The notes under the pieces are model-generated. The model had not been told where the DNA came from, ran no database searches, and saw only the letters and a list, made by a program, of their open reading frames with translations. From Methylovulum miyakonense HT12 (lineage in GTDB: Bacteria; Pseudomonadota; Gammaproteobacteria; Methylococcales; Methylomonadaceae), in contig NZ_KB913025.1 of NCBI RefSeq assembly GCF_000384075.1, forward strand, positions 934,119 to 998,118: a stretch of 64,000 nt of DNA, read 5' to 3'. This document shows, piece after piece, positions 24,327 to 33,492 of the stretch. The number at the start of each line of letters is the position of its first letter. The first letter of the stretch is position 1. The position numbers were made by a program, and so were the translations under genes.

Positions 24327-24755
24327 ATGAAACGAACCCACAACATCCTCTGTATTTTAATCACCGCCGTAACCCTGTTTCTCGCGGCCTGCGGCAACCC
24401 CAGCCCCAGCGTCGATTTCGCCACGCTTGAGTCCGCCCGTATGCAGGCCAACGACAACTCCACCTACAATGCCGCCTCTTTCCGCGCCACGCATCCCGAA
24501 TACGCCGAATACTCGGTTTCCGCCCGTGGTGATTCCGCGCAGAAAGACAACTGCCCGCAAGGTGACGGCTGGGCCAGTATTGACCTGACATTGGTTGCAG
24601 GGAATACAAAATCGGTGACAGCCTTGAAATGCTCCACTGTTTCGGAAGCCATCGGTTGCATGGCGGACGTGGACTTCAAGCAGCGAAGCTATGCGTCCCA
24701 GGATGGGAAGTGCGACACATCACTGCCGTTCCCGTTGCCAAAAATCAAAAAGTAA
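24327..24755 (+). CDS. Small lipoprotein
   Basis: 142 residues with a lipoprotein signal (LITAVTLFLAAC, lipobox LAAC). The mature part has four Cys that could form disulphides, a SASRATHPEYAEY-like acidic-aromatic region and a lysine tail. It begins after an ACCGGAGAC leader. Possibly a cell-surface change gene expressed from the phage; role unknown. Confidence 0.6.
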   Translation: MKRTHNILCILITAVTLFLAACGNPSPSVDFATLESARMQANDNSTYNAASFRATHPEYAEYSVSARGDSAQKDNCPQGDGWASIDLTLVAGNTKSVTALKCSTVSEAIGCMADVDFKQRSYASQDGKCDTSLPFPLPKIKK

Positions 24756-24781
24756 GGCCTTGCCGGTCTCCTGACCAGCCT

Positions 24782-24812
24782 ATAACCCATTCATTTGTTC
24801 GAGTGGGTTATG
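24782..24812 (+). promoter_or_regulatory. Intergenic hairpin ATAACCCA/TGGGTTAT
   Basis: A stem of about eight base pairs around TTCATTTGTTCGAG. It occupies the usual punctuation position but lacks the CAGCAC loop; the following leader is ATAGGAGATATTT. Confidence 0.5.
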
Positions 24813-24850
24813 GGGTGGGAAACACCGATAACTTAACATAGGAGATATTT

Positions 24851-24991
24851 ATGTAATTAACCGAATCAGAACAACAAGCCATCAACTCTTTTCTAGGGGG
24901 AAACTGGGCAGATTTTAAAAGATGTGCTGCCGCGTTCCTAGACGAGGACGAGATTGAAGAACTGGGACAAAAACTGGCTGATGGCCTGTAG
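24851..24991 (+). pseudogene. 47-codon frame with TAA as second codon
   Basis: A good AGGAG site precedes ATG, but the next codon is TAA. The same frame then reads LTESEQQAINSFLGGNWADF and on to LADGL with a normal stop, an obviously protein-like acidic sequence. Either the gene was killed by a CAA-to-TAA change, or ATG-TAA is a start-stop element. No alternative in-frame start is seen. Confidence 0.5.
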
Positions 24992-25009
24992 CGTTACTTT
25001 TAATCGCTA

Positions 25010-25018
25010 ACCGGAGAC
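25010..25018 (+). promoter_or_regulatory. ACCGGAGAC leader without hairpin
   Basis: Ends 9 nt before the TerB-like ATG at 25028. Confidence 0.7.
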
Positions 25019-25027
25019 AGAAAACTA

Positions 25028-25444
25028 ATGTTCAAAAACTTACTCAAAAATGGCAAGAAATTACAAAACCGACAGCTCTTTGAGGCCGTCGTTGCAGGGG
25101 TGTTGCTGGTTGCCGCCGCAGGCGGTGACATCGGCAAGGCCGAGCGCGAAAAGATCGGCAAATTGTTGAAAAACAACCCGTCCCTCGACGTGTTCAAAAG
25201 CGAAATCACATCGGTGCAGACTGCTTATGAAAAGCAGTTGGATGCAGACTTTGACTTAGGTAAGTCCCGTTTGGTCAAAGAAATCCGCCAGGTTTCCGAT
25301 ACTCCAGACCACTGCACTGAAGTGTTCCTGAATGTGTTGTCCGTAGCAAAGGCCGATGGCGAGGTTGATGCCAAAGAGCTGGCCGTGATCAAAGAACTGG
25401 CCGACATCCTTGGCCAATCCTTAGAAGAATACGGTTTGGCCTGA
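25028..25444 (+). CDS. TerB-family protein
   Basis: 138 residues. The helical TerB fold is suggested by LFEAVVAGVLLVAAAGGDIG, the paired acidic loops (GDIGKAEREKI; ADGEVDAKELAVI) and the C-terminal LADILGQSLEEYGL. TerB proteins occur with tellurite/stress and phage-defence loci and bind metals at these acidic loops. Here it stands alone, without TerC or TerD. Coupled to a small membrane protein that starts 1 nt after its stop, hinting at a membrane-associated pair. Confidence 0.8.
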   Translation: MFKNLLKNGKKLQNRQLFEAVVAGVLLVAAAGGDIGKAEREKIGKLLKNNPSLDVFKSEITSVQTAYEKQLDADFDLGKSRLVKEIRQVSDTPDHCTEVFLNVLSVAKADGEVDAKELAVIKELADILGQSLEEYGLA

Positions 25445-25445
25445 T

Positions 25446-25553
25446 ATGTGGGTCATTGCATCGGCTGAGTTCCTGCTGGCGTGTGTAGGGATTTATTTCA
25501 TCGCGACACGCCTTAACCGGATACGGGACTTTATTGCCTTGAAATTCAAATGA
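25446..25553 (+). CDS. Membrane micro-protein next to TerB, 35 residues
   Basis: MWVIASAEFLLACVGIYFIA then TRLNRIRDFIALKFK: one membrane helix with a basic tail. Starts 1 nt after the TerB-like gene, so it is likely co-translated. May anchor or partner the TerB-like protein. Confidence 0.5.
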   Translation: MWVIASAEFLLACVGIYFIATRLNRIRDFIALKFK

Positions 25554-25592
25554 CTTTAACGTCCAGGGATGGACACAACCTAGGGGATAAGT

Positions 25593-25790
25593 ATGACCAT
25601 CGTTAAAATCGCCTTACTGGCTGTGGCCGTCTATGTGACATGGCTAGCAGCCACGCACGGCTACCCAGCTTCTGGGAATATCAAAACCACCCAAGAGACT
25701 TGCCAAGGGGGTGTCACCTATTTGGAAACACGACGGGGCGGCATCACTGCCGCCTATAACACAGACGGCAGCATAAGAACCTGCCAATAA
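25593..25790 (+). CDS. Small secreted or membrane protein, 65 residues
   Basis: An N-terminal hydrophobic helix (IVKIALLAVAVYVTWLAA) and a short polar domain with two Cys, ending GSIRTCQ. AGGGGATAAGT precedes the ATG. Function unknown. Confidence 0.5.
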   Translation: MTIVKIALLAVAVYVTWLAATHGYPASGNIKTTQETCQGGVTYLETRRGGITAAYNTDGSIRTCQ

Positions 25791-25798
25791 CCAGACAG

Positions 25799-25838
25799 CC
25801 ATCGCAGCAGCACCTGCTTTGGACTGTTAACCGGAGAC
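25799..25838 (+). promoter_or_regulatory. Punctuation element (imperfect stem)
   Basis: CCATCGCAG-CAGCAC-CTGCTTTGG: seven pairs with two mismatches, loop exactly CAGCAC; ACCGGAGAC at 25830-25838, 4 nt before the ATG. Confidence 0.65.
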
Positions 25839-25842
25839 AGTT

Positions 25843-26163
25843 ATGGGGAAATTATCGGAACTCGTAAAGCTGTACAGTTCTTGGAAGGCCACCGGCTCTA
25901 CCGATTCCAAGAAGCAAATAATAGAGCTGTTGCTCCCAGCGACGACAGGCACGGATTTAAAAAATATCCGCCTTCTGTCTGCCAACCAGCTGCATGTGGT
26001 GTTGTCAGTCCAGTACCACAACCGTAACTGGCCAGTTAAACTCCGCGCCACGTTTCACGGCGTGGAAGTTTTGGTGGCCGGTCAAGACCACAAAGGGGCG
26101 AAGAAGTACATCGCCGAAACATTCGCACGACAGTATATTGGTGGTAGCCATGCAGGAATTTGA
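25843..26163 (+). CDS. Unknown protein, 106 residues
   Basis: Begins MGKLSELVKLYSSWKATGST; a helical start then alternating strands (NQLHVVLSVQYHNRNWPVKL). It overlaps the next gene by 14 nt. No family recognised; starts with an ACCGGAGAC leader. Confidence 0.5.
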   Translation: MGKLSELVKLYSSWKATGSTDSKKQIIELLLPATTGTDLKNIRLLSANQLHVVLSVQYHNRNWPVKLRATFHGVEVLVAGQDHKGAKKYIAETFARQYIGGSHAGI

Positions 26164-26506
26164 TGAAGATAGACGGGCACCTAATCCAACTTTTGGTATG
26201 AGCGGAGTGGTGGAACAGGATTATAAGAACCCTATGCAGATTCGTCTGTCTTTAAAAGACCTGGCAGAGATAAGTGTAATTAACGCAGAGATGTTGCAAC
26301 TGCGACGGTGCTTGGAAGAAGTTTCAAGTCCTGGTGTTAAAAAGGCCACCATATCATTAATTGTTTACTACGAAAACTCACCATCCAGTAAAGCGTTAGG
26401 GGTCCCTGTTTCTGGACACAACATTGTTGCGCTCTTGCACCAACAAATTAACATCCGCAAAGCTGCGCTGGCCAAGTACGGTATAGATGTGGGAGACCTA
26501 ACATGA
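26150..26506 (+). CDS. Unknown protein, 118 residues
   Basis: ATG at 26150 inside the end of the previous gene, with GGTGG upstream. Begins MQEFDEDRRAPNPTFGMSGV. Contains a helical region (ISVINAEMLQLRRCLEEVSS) and a C-terminal helix. Its stop overlaps the next start (ATGA). Part of a tight four-gene block. Confidence 0.5.
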   Translation: MQEFDEDRRAPNPTFGMSGVVEQDYKNPMQIRLSLKDLAEISVINAEMLQLRRCLEEVSSPGVKKATISLIVYYENSPSSKALGVPVSGHNIVALLHQQINIRKAALAKYGIDVGDLT

Positions 26507-26734
26507 CAAAAATTGTAGTAGTTGTGGAAGGGGGTGTAGTCCAGGGGGGTGTTGTCAGATAGCGACAACGTCACCGTATTTGTACAGGACTATGACACCG
26601 AAGATTGTAATGACAGGGATGGGTTTCTTATAGACCACCCTGGCGGCAGTTTCATATTCGGAACTCGAAAAGTAGAGGTAAACCCTGACCGAGTGAATTA
26701 TCTTCACCACGCTTTATTAAGCGAATTAATGTAA
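26503..26734 (+). pseudogene. Small gene with a +1 frameshift in a G6 run
   Basis: ATG overlaps the upstream stop and reads MTKIVVVVEGGVVQG, then a run of six G (26544-26549) shifts the frame to an early stop. Removing one G restores a 76-residue protein continuing VLSDSDNVTVFVQDYDTED and ending HHALLSELM. The downstream part clearly codes. Either a sequence error, a real mutation or slippage. Family not recognised. Confidence 0.6.
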
Positions 26735-26739
26735 TCAAA

Positions 26740-26780
26740 ACCCCTCAGCACAGGGGTAGCACACAACCAAAACCGGAGAC
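26740..26780 (+). promoter_or_regulatory. Punctuation element
   Basis: ACCCCT-CAGCAC-AGGGGT (26740-26757), then ACCGGAGAC at 26772-26780, 6 nt before ATG 26787. Confidence 0.85.
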
Positions 26781-26786
26781 AAAACC

Positions 26787-27626
26787 ATGAAAAGATACGC
26801 ACGCTCAATGAAGGTGACCAGCTCACTCCAATCAATACACCCCATCACCGACGACCCGATCATGAAATACGCCCCCAGTATCTTGGCGGCTGATAAGCAT
26901 GAGTCCCGTTCTAAGGGGTACACCTATGTGCCTACCATCCAGGTCATAGACAGGTTACGTAAAGAAGGCTTCCAGCCGTTCTATGTGGCGCAGTCCGGGA
27001 CACGGGATGAAACCCGTACCGATTTTACCCGCCACATCGTCCGCTTACGCCATGCCGACCATATCGGCAAGACAGACGTCAATGAGGTTGTCCTCTTAAA
27101 CTCCCATGACGGTACAAGCTCCTACCAAATGATGGCCGGCGTCCTGAATTTCGTCTGCGCCAACGGCCTGTTTATCGGGGATCTTGTGTCCAATATCCGG
27201 GTGCCACACCGTGGCAATATTGTGGAAGGCGTCATTGAAGGTTCCTACACCATTTTGCAGGAGTTCGAGAAGGTTGACCAAAGCAAGGATGAGATGAAGT
27301 CAATAACCTTGTCGGATTACGAGCGCCGGGCATTTGCCAACAGCGCCATGGCCCTCCGCTATGACCAAGGGGACGAACCGTTCGAACCCAGTCTCCTGCT
27401 ATCAACCCGCCGGATGGCGCAACGCGAACCATCCCTGTGGAACACCTTTAACGTGGTGCAGGAAAGCCTGATCCGTGGCGGGGTGCCAGCCAAAACCAAG
27501 GCCGGTAAGCGCACGACCACCCGTGCCATGAACAACATCCCGGAAGCCACAAAGCTGAACCAGGCCTTGTGGATGTTGGCGGAAAGCATGACTGGCCTGA
27601 AACACAAGCAACTGGAGGCGGCATGA
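26787..27626 (+). CDS. DUF932 phage/plasmid-like protein
   Basis: 279 residues of the DUF932 (formerly DUF945) type common in phages and plasmids. Typical features: HESRSKGYTYVPTIQVIDRL, FQPFYVAQSGTRDE, the MMAGVLNFVCANGLFIGD block, and a C-terminal NQALWMLAESMTGLKHKQ helix. The biochemical role of the family is not established; many lie next to recombination genes. It starts a block of overlapping small genes. Confidence 0.85.
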   Translation: MKRYARSMKVTSSLQSIHPITDDPIMKYAPSILAADKHESRSKGYTYVPTIQVIDRLRKEGFQPFYVAQSGTRDETRTDFTRHIVRLRHADHIGKTDVNEVVLLNSHDGTSSYQMMAGVLNFVCANGLFIGDLVSNIRVPHRGNIVEGVIEGSYTILQEFEKVDQSKDEMKSITLSDYERRAFANSAMALRYDQGDEPFEPSLLLSTRRMAQREPSLWNTFNVVQESLIRGGVPAKTKAGKRTTTRAMNNIPEATKLNQALWMLAESMTGLKHKQLEAA

Positions 27627-27817
27627 CCGTGGAAGTCCTCTACTACCCTTGCATAGAAGATAGGGTAACAGGCAGGATCATCAAGAAAGTTTCCAGTCGT
27701 CCTATGACAAAGGACGAGGCCGAAAACATCTTGAAGACCCAACATTGGGACAAGTGGGTGCGGTGTGAGGCCATACCGCAGCCGGTGACTATGATCGACA
27801 AGATTAGGAGCATGTGA
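27623..27817 (+). CDS. Small unknown protein, 64 residues
   Basis: ATG overlaps the DUF932 stop (GCATGA). Begins MTVEVLYYPCIEDRVTGRII. Likely translationally coupled to it. Its stop in turn overlaps the next start. Confidence 0.5.
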   Translation: MTVEVLYYPCIEDRVTGRIIKKVSSRPMTKDEAENILKTQHWDKWVRCEAIPQPVTMIDKIRSM

Positions 27818-27933
27818 TGGATATTTTACTGTTTTTGATGGGCGTGACCGCCACCGTGTTTACCGCCGCCAAAGTGGGTTTCATTGGCTGGGCTTGTTAC
27901 AAATTTTTTACTAAAGGGGGCAGCAATGGCTGA
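27817..27933 (+). CDS. Membrane micro-protein, 38 residues
   Basis: MDILLFLMGVTATVFTAAKV then GFIGWACYKFFTKGG: one long membrane helix. Its ATG shares bases with the upstream stop (TGATG) and its end overlaps the next gene. Confidence 0.5.
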   Translation: MDILLFLMGVTATVFTAAKVGFIGWACYKFFTKGGSNG

Positions 27934-28265
27934 TGAGATCCATGCATTAAAAGAATTATTAGGAGACATACATCCCGGAGAGTGGGAAGTTCGATCAGGC
28001 CGCCAAAGTGGGGAGCCGATAATCTGCGTTGTTTCGTCAGGGGTTGTAGTAGTGCCATCTACTGTTGCAAGAAAATTACGATGACGAATACATAGCCGAA
28101 GCCCAGGGCATCATCAACAAGCTACGGGATGTGGAATCGCAATTTGAATTCACGGTGACGATTTCAGGTACCGGTACCACACCTGAGGAAGCGTATTTGG
28201 CGGCTGTGGAGGCATTATCGGAAGACCCCGGAGAGCCGCAACTGGCTGTGGCCATCTGGGATTAA
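27926..28265 (+). pseudogene. Phage protein with a +1 frameshift in an A4 run
   Basis: ATG at 27926 after GGGGGCAGCA reads MADEIHALKELLGDIHPGEW, the usual opening of many small phage proteins. At an A4 run (28072-28075) the frame stops within three codons. Deleting one A joins it to a frame reading NYDDEYIAEAQGIINKLRDV and on to LAVAIWD, for 112 residues. The pattern AEYIAEA after the shift is what such phage proteins show, so the two parts were one gene. Confidence 0.6.
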
Positions 28266-28323
28266 TAAACAGCAGAACGACTTTTACATGTTGTTCACAC
28301 ATATATATAAGGTGGAGGTAAAA

Positions 28324-29305
28324 ATGCCAAAAATTGAAAAGCTAACCCCCAGAACAAATGGAGGCCATGCCTAAATGGGCTGACAAATGGGTACAAATCG
28401 GACTTTCAACAGAAAAATCAGACCTAGACGAAGCTATTTTATACGCCCATAAGGCATATGAGTTGGCAGGGCAACCAAAACCAAAATTATCAATAAAAGT
28501 CGATAGCCCTTTGGCTGCACACTACGCGGGGGTTATTGGATATTTAATTATAAGTAACTTCCCTGACTCTGTCCAGGACTCTGTCCTGGACTCTGTCCGG
28601 GCCTCTGTCCGGGCCTCTGTCCTGGACTCTGTCCCGGCCTCTGTCGGGAGTGATAGCTTACAAAAGTTATTACAGGACAGTTTTAATAATTACTACCTGT
28701 CTAATATCTATTCAGGATTTCCGGCGTTTGCAACGTTTTTCAGGGATATTTGCGGGATTGAGATAGACAGATTGGATATCCTGGAAAAACTTAGCACTAT
28801 TCCAGGGTGGACATGGTGGCATTCGGATGTATTCGTTGTGTCACAAAAACCATGCTTATTAAAACTTGATAATGAAGGAAGATTGCACTCAGAAAACACT
28901 CCAGCGATACAATACCGTGACGGATGGTCATTGTATTATTGGCATGGAGTGACCGTTCCTGAAAATTGGATTATGGACAAAGGGAGTATTGATCCAGTGA
29001 CTGCCTTGACATGGGAGAATGTGGAACAACGCCGGTGCGCCGCTGAAATAATAGGTTGGGATAAAGTGTTATCACAATTGAACCCAACAGTTATTGATAC
29101 GGATAGTGATCCCATGATTGGGCAATTGTTGGAGGTGGATTTGCCTGACTCAGGGGCCGAAAAATTCTTGAAGGTGCTTTGCGGCACAGGGAGACATTTT
29201 TGTTTACCTGTTCCGCCAGAGATGAAAACCGCCATGCAAGCGTCCGCCTGGACATACGGTCTGGATGACCAAATCAACAACTATATAGTAGAGGTTAGAA
29301 CATGA
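28324..29305 (+). pseudogene. DUF6745-like repeat protein with a +1 frameshift in a C5 run
   Basis: ATG at 28324 with GGTGGAGG upstream reads MPKIEKLTP; a C5 run (28346-28350) shifts frame. Dropping one C restores MPKIEKLTPEQMEAMPKWAD and a 326-residue protein. The remainder is intact and reads as a DUF6745-type protein: WADKWVQIGLSTEKSD, a run of DSV/ASV repeats, then GRLHSENTPAIQYRDGWSLY and YYWHGVTVPENWI. An internal ATG at 28358 could still give a 315-residue product, so it may be functional. Function of the family is unknown. Confidence 0.7.
28565..28648 (+). repeat. Seven tandem 12-bp units
   Basis: Units of the type GACTCTGTCCNG/GCCTCTGTCCGG encode DSVQ/DSVL/DSVR/ASVR-type tetrapeptides, a beta-solenoid-like repeat. 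The near-identical units invite copy number change. Confidence 0.9.
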
Positions 29306-29633
29306 AAACATTTACACAAATGGCAGCCCAAGGCGATTTATTAATTCGTCGAATTTAAAAATTACCGGAAGGTTTAACGAAAATTGAACCAAAAGATGGG
29401 AAACTGGCCACAATCATGTTATTGCAGATAATCCAAACGTCACCTTATTCACCACAGGCGACCTAATGATTAGTTACTTAAAAGTGGTTGAATCGTGCGA
29501 TTAAGTTGAAACCATACTCGAACACCTACGGACATTTGACACCCACGAAGCCATCCAGATCCCTGCTGGAGTCTACGAGATCCGCCGCCAACGCGAATAC
29601 ACGCCACAAGGTTGGCGGCGCGTCGAAGATTAA
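29302..29633 (+). pseudogene. Decayed partner of the DUF6745 gene
   Basis: Starts MKTFTQMAAQGDLLIRRI, then TAA; the frame continues KLPEGLTKIEPKDG, shifts at 29400 where a short segment seems deleted, continues GHNHVIADNPNVTLFTTGDL, hits another TAA after ESCD, and ends VETILEHLRTFDTHEAIQIP through REYTPQGWRRVED. This series matches the small protein commonly encoded after DUF6745 genes (motifs QGDLLI, GHxH, REYTP). At least three lesions make it a real pseudogene rather than a single error. Confidence 0.75.
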
Positions 29634-29646
29634 TACCTCTTAACAA

Positions 29647-29690
29647 CCCCAACTTCAACAGCACTTGAGGTTGGGGCACTCACCGGAGAC
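29647..29690 (+). promoter_or_regulatory. Punctuation element, 12-bp stem
   Basis: CCCCAACTTCAA-CAGCAC-TTGAGGTTGGGG with one G-U pair, then ACCGGAGAC at 29682-29690, 5 nt before ATG 29696. Confidence 0.9.
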
Positions 29691-29695
29691 CTACA

Positions 29696-29982
29696 ATGAT
29701 TACCATAGATGAAACCTGTGCACGCCGCCGGGCGTGGCACGCCGCCGCTAGTATCCCTGTCATTGATATGAGTCCACTACACTCGGAAGAGCTGAAGGAC
29801 TGTTTCATTAACGACATCTGCAACTGTGTCGAAACCGACACCTTTTTTTCCGATTGGTTAGAAGAGAACTACCCGGACATCGAGTCATTTAACGGTTTCG
29901 ATGACCTGACAGTTTTACAGGTGTCTGAACTGGTTAGAAGTTCAGCGGAAGAAATCATAACCACAGTGTTGGAGCTTCCATT

Positions 29983-29986
<4 letters not shown>
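29696..29986 (+). CDS. Acidic unknown protein, 96 residues
   Basis: Begins MITIDETCARRRAWHAAASI. The second half is strongly acidic (SDWLEENYPDIESFNGFDDL). Follows a complete punctuation element; its stop overlaps the next start (ATGA). No family recognised. Confidence 0.5.
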
Positions 29987-32165
<2,179 letters not shown>

Positions 32166-32187
32166 TATAGAAATAATTTAACCAACA

Positions 32188-32233
32188 GCAACCACCTTTC
32201 AGCACAAAAGGTGGTTGCCAACATACCGGAGAC
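32188..32233 (+). promoter_or_regulatory. Punctuation element, 12-bp stem
   Basis: GCAACCACCTTT-CAGCACA-AAAGGTGGTTGC, then ACCGGAGAC at 32225-32233, 5 nt before ATG 32239. Confidence 0.9.
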
Positions 32234-32238
32234 AACCA

Positions 32239-32907
32239 ATGACCGACGTACAAAGAAACAGCTATGGAAGTATTCTTAACCCCCCTCAATTTGTCCAGAC
32301 TTTGTTAATGGACGCTGAGAGAAAGGGCTGCTGGGAGACAGGTATAGCAGCAGACAAAAAGAATCGCGGATCCTCTATTAACATAGCAGTGTATGGGTTC
32401 AACGAACTTGAACAACTAGCTGTTGTACAGGTCCGAGAATGTCAGTTCCACCCTCGGCGGTTTAATAGAGTACGGAAAGATTATTACCTTTTGGGTAGGA
32501 TAGAAAGTGGGGAGGTGTTTGCACACGCTGTAGATAGCCCATGCCGTTCAAAATTAGCTATGTCCAACCCACAATACTGTGTCGATTATGTACTATCAAA
32601 AATATGGCAGTGTCATATCGACGACATCAAAGACATTATCCGACAAGGAGATGTTGCACTAATCCCTATCATCAGCATACCCGCCACGGCAACACCTGTA
32701 GAAGATGCAGTGGTGATACGAGAAACGCACAAAGTTACAGGGGATGTTTTTAAAGACACTTCTGGTGTGTTGTATTGTAGACGCGGAGCTAAGATAACAC
32801 ATACCAAAGGAGAACATGCTACGATAAAGGCACGGTCTGGATTTTATCGCATACAACCAGGATACCGAGCTAGTGTTTGGGGTTTCTCTACACCTACCCC
32901 AGATTGA
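32239..32907 (+). CDS. Unknown protein, 222 residues
   Basis: Begins MTDVQRNSYGSILNPPQFVQ, placed by the ACCGGAGAC leader rather than an earlier ATG at 32215 that lies in the hairpin. Has a KDYYLLGRIESGEVFAHAVD segment and a C-terminal YCRRGAKITHTKGEHATIKA region. Lies just before another phage protein of the replication arm. Not recognised. Confidence 0.5.
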   Translation: MTDVQRNSYGSILNPPQFVQTLLMDAERKGCWETGIAADKKNRGSSINIAVYGFNELEQLAVVQVRECQFHPRRFNRVRKDYYLLGRIESGEVFAHAVDSPCRSKLAMSNPQYCVDYVLSKIWQCHIDDIKDIIRQGDVALIPIISIPATATPVEDAVVIRETHKVTGDVFKDTSGVLYCRRGAKITHTKGEHATIKARSGFYRIQPGYRASVWGFSTPTPD

Positions 32908-32920
32908 TAGAGGTATGGCC

Positions 32921-33295
32921 ATGTTTACCACATTAACCACAAACAAAGTGTTTGTGTATTGGAACTTACACAAACAGCTCTGGTCCGTCCGTGACCAGAC
33001 TACCCGCAAAGTCACCGCCCACTTGACCTTTTTCTGTTTAGCCAACTGCCAGTTCGTCGTCAACGAAAAAGGCCGCCAGCGCGTCATACGTACCGGACAT
33101 AAGAATGTCCATGCCGGTGTTACTGGGTATTTTGTAGACTGCACCCCTGTAACAAACCGCCCCTGGGGGTGTGACCGTGTCACTTACAACCCACAAACCC
33201 ACACTTCCTTTAAACGAGGAGGGGTGCCAATCCAAGAATCCAACTACACCCTATTCCTGCCTAACAAGCAGGTATTGGCTGTTGACTGCCTTTAG
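32921..33295 (+). CDS. Conserved phage protein, 124 residues
   Basis: Start chosen at ATG 32921 with GAGG 8 nt upstream (an ATG at 32915 is too close to it). MFTTLTTNKVFVYWNLHKQL, then a VVNEKGRQRVIRTGHKNVHA segment that looks like a common small phage protein of unknown function. The frame stays open for 45 codons after its TAG stop, but this is better explained by the next damaged gene. Confidence 0.6.
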   Translation: MFTTLTTNKVFVYWNLHKQLWSVRDQTTRKVTAHLTFFCLANCQFVVNEKGRQRVIRTGHKNVHAGVTGYFVDCTPVTNRPWGCDRVTYNPQTHTSFKRGGVPIQESNYTLFLPNKQVLAVDCL

Positions 33296-33306
33296 AAGGA
33301 GATTTT

Positions 33307-33433
33307 ATGGGCGCACCACACCCTCAATGCCTTTGACGTGTACCCAAACCTGAACCATCCCAATCGGCACAAGTATGCGCAAGAACCTGTCACTTTACCG
33401 TCTAAGTCCGAAGTTTTAATCGAAGAACAGTAA
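33307..33433 (+). pseudogene. Micro-gene with a +1 base in a G3 run
   Basis: AAGGAG-ATTTT-ATG is an ideal start, but the frame ends after nine codons. Removing one G of GGG (33309-33311) yields MAHHTLNAFDVYPNLNHPNR and on to VLIEEQ, 41 residues. Thus the intact gene would start with the ideal site. Fourth +1 homopolymer lesion in this arm. Confidence 0.5.
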
Positions 33434-33440
33434 CCCCATG

Positions 33441-33486
33441 GTCACCATTTTTCAGCACAAAAATGGTGGCCAATCTAACCGGAGAC
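33441..33486 (+). promoter_or_regulatory. Punctuation element
   Basis: CACCATTTTT-CAGCAC-AAAAATGGTG (stem extendable by a G-U and a G-C pair), then ACCGGAGAC at 33478-33486, 6 nt before ATG 33493. Confidence 0.9.
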
Positions 33487-33492
33487 ATACCT

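Noticed and set aside
32921-33433. Amber readthrough joining the 124-residue protein to 45 further codons
   Set aside because: The downstream frame has its own ideal ribosome site and start that become in frame by removing one G, so it is better seen as a separate frameshifted micro-gene.
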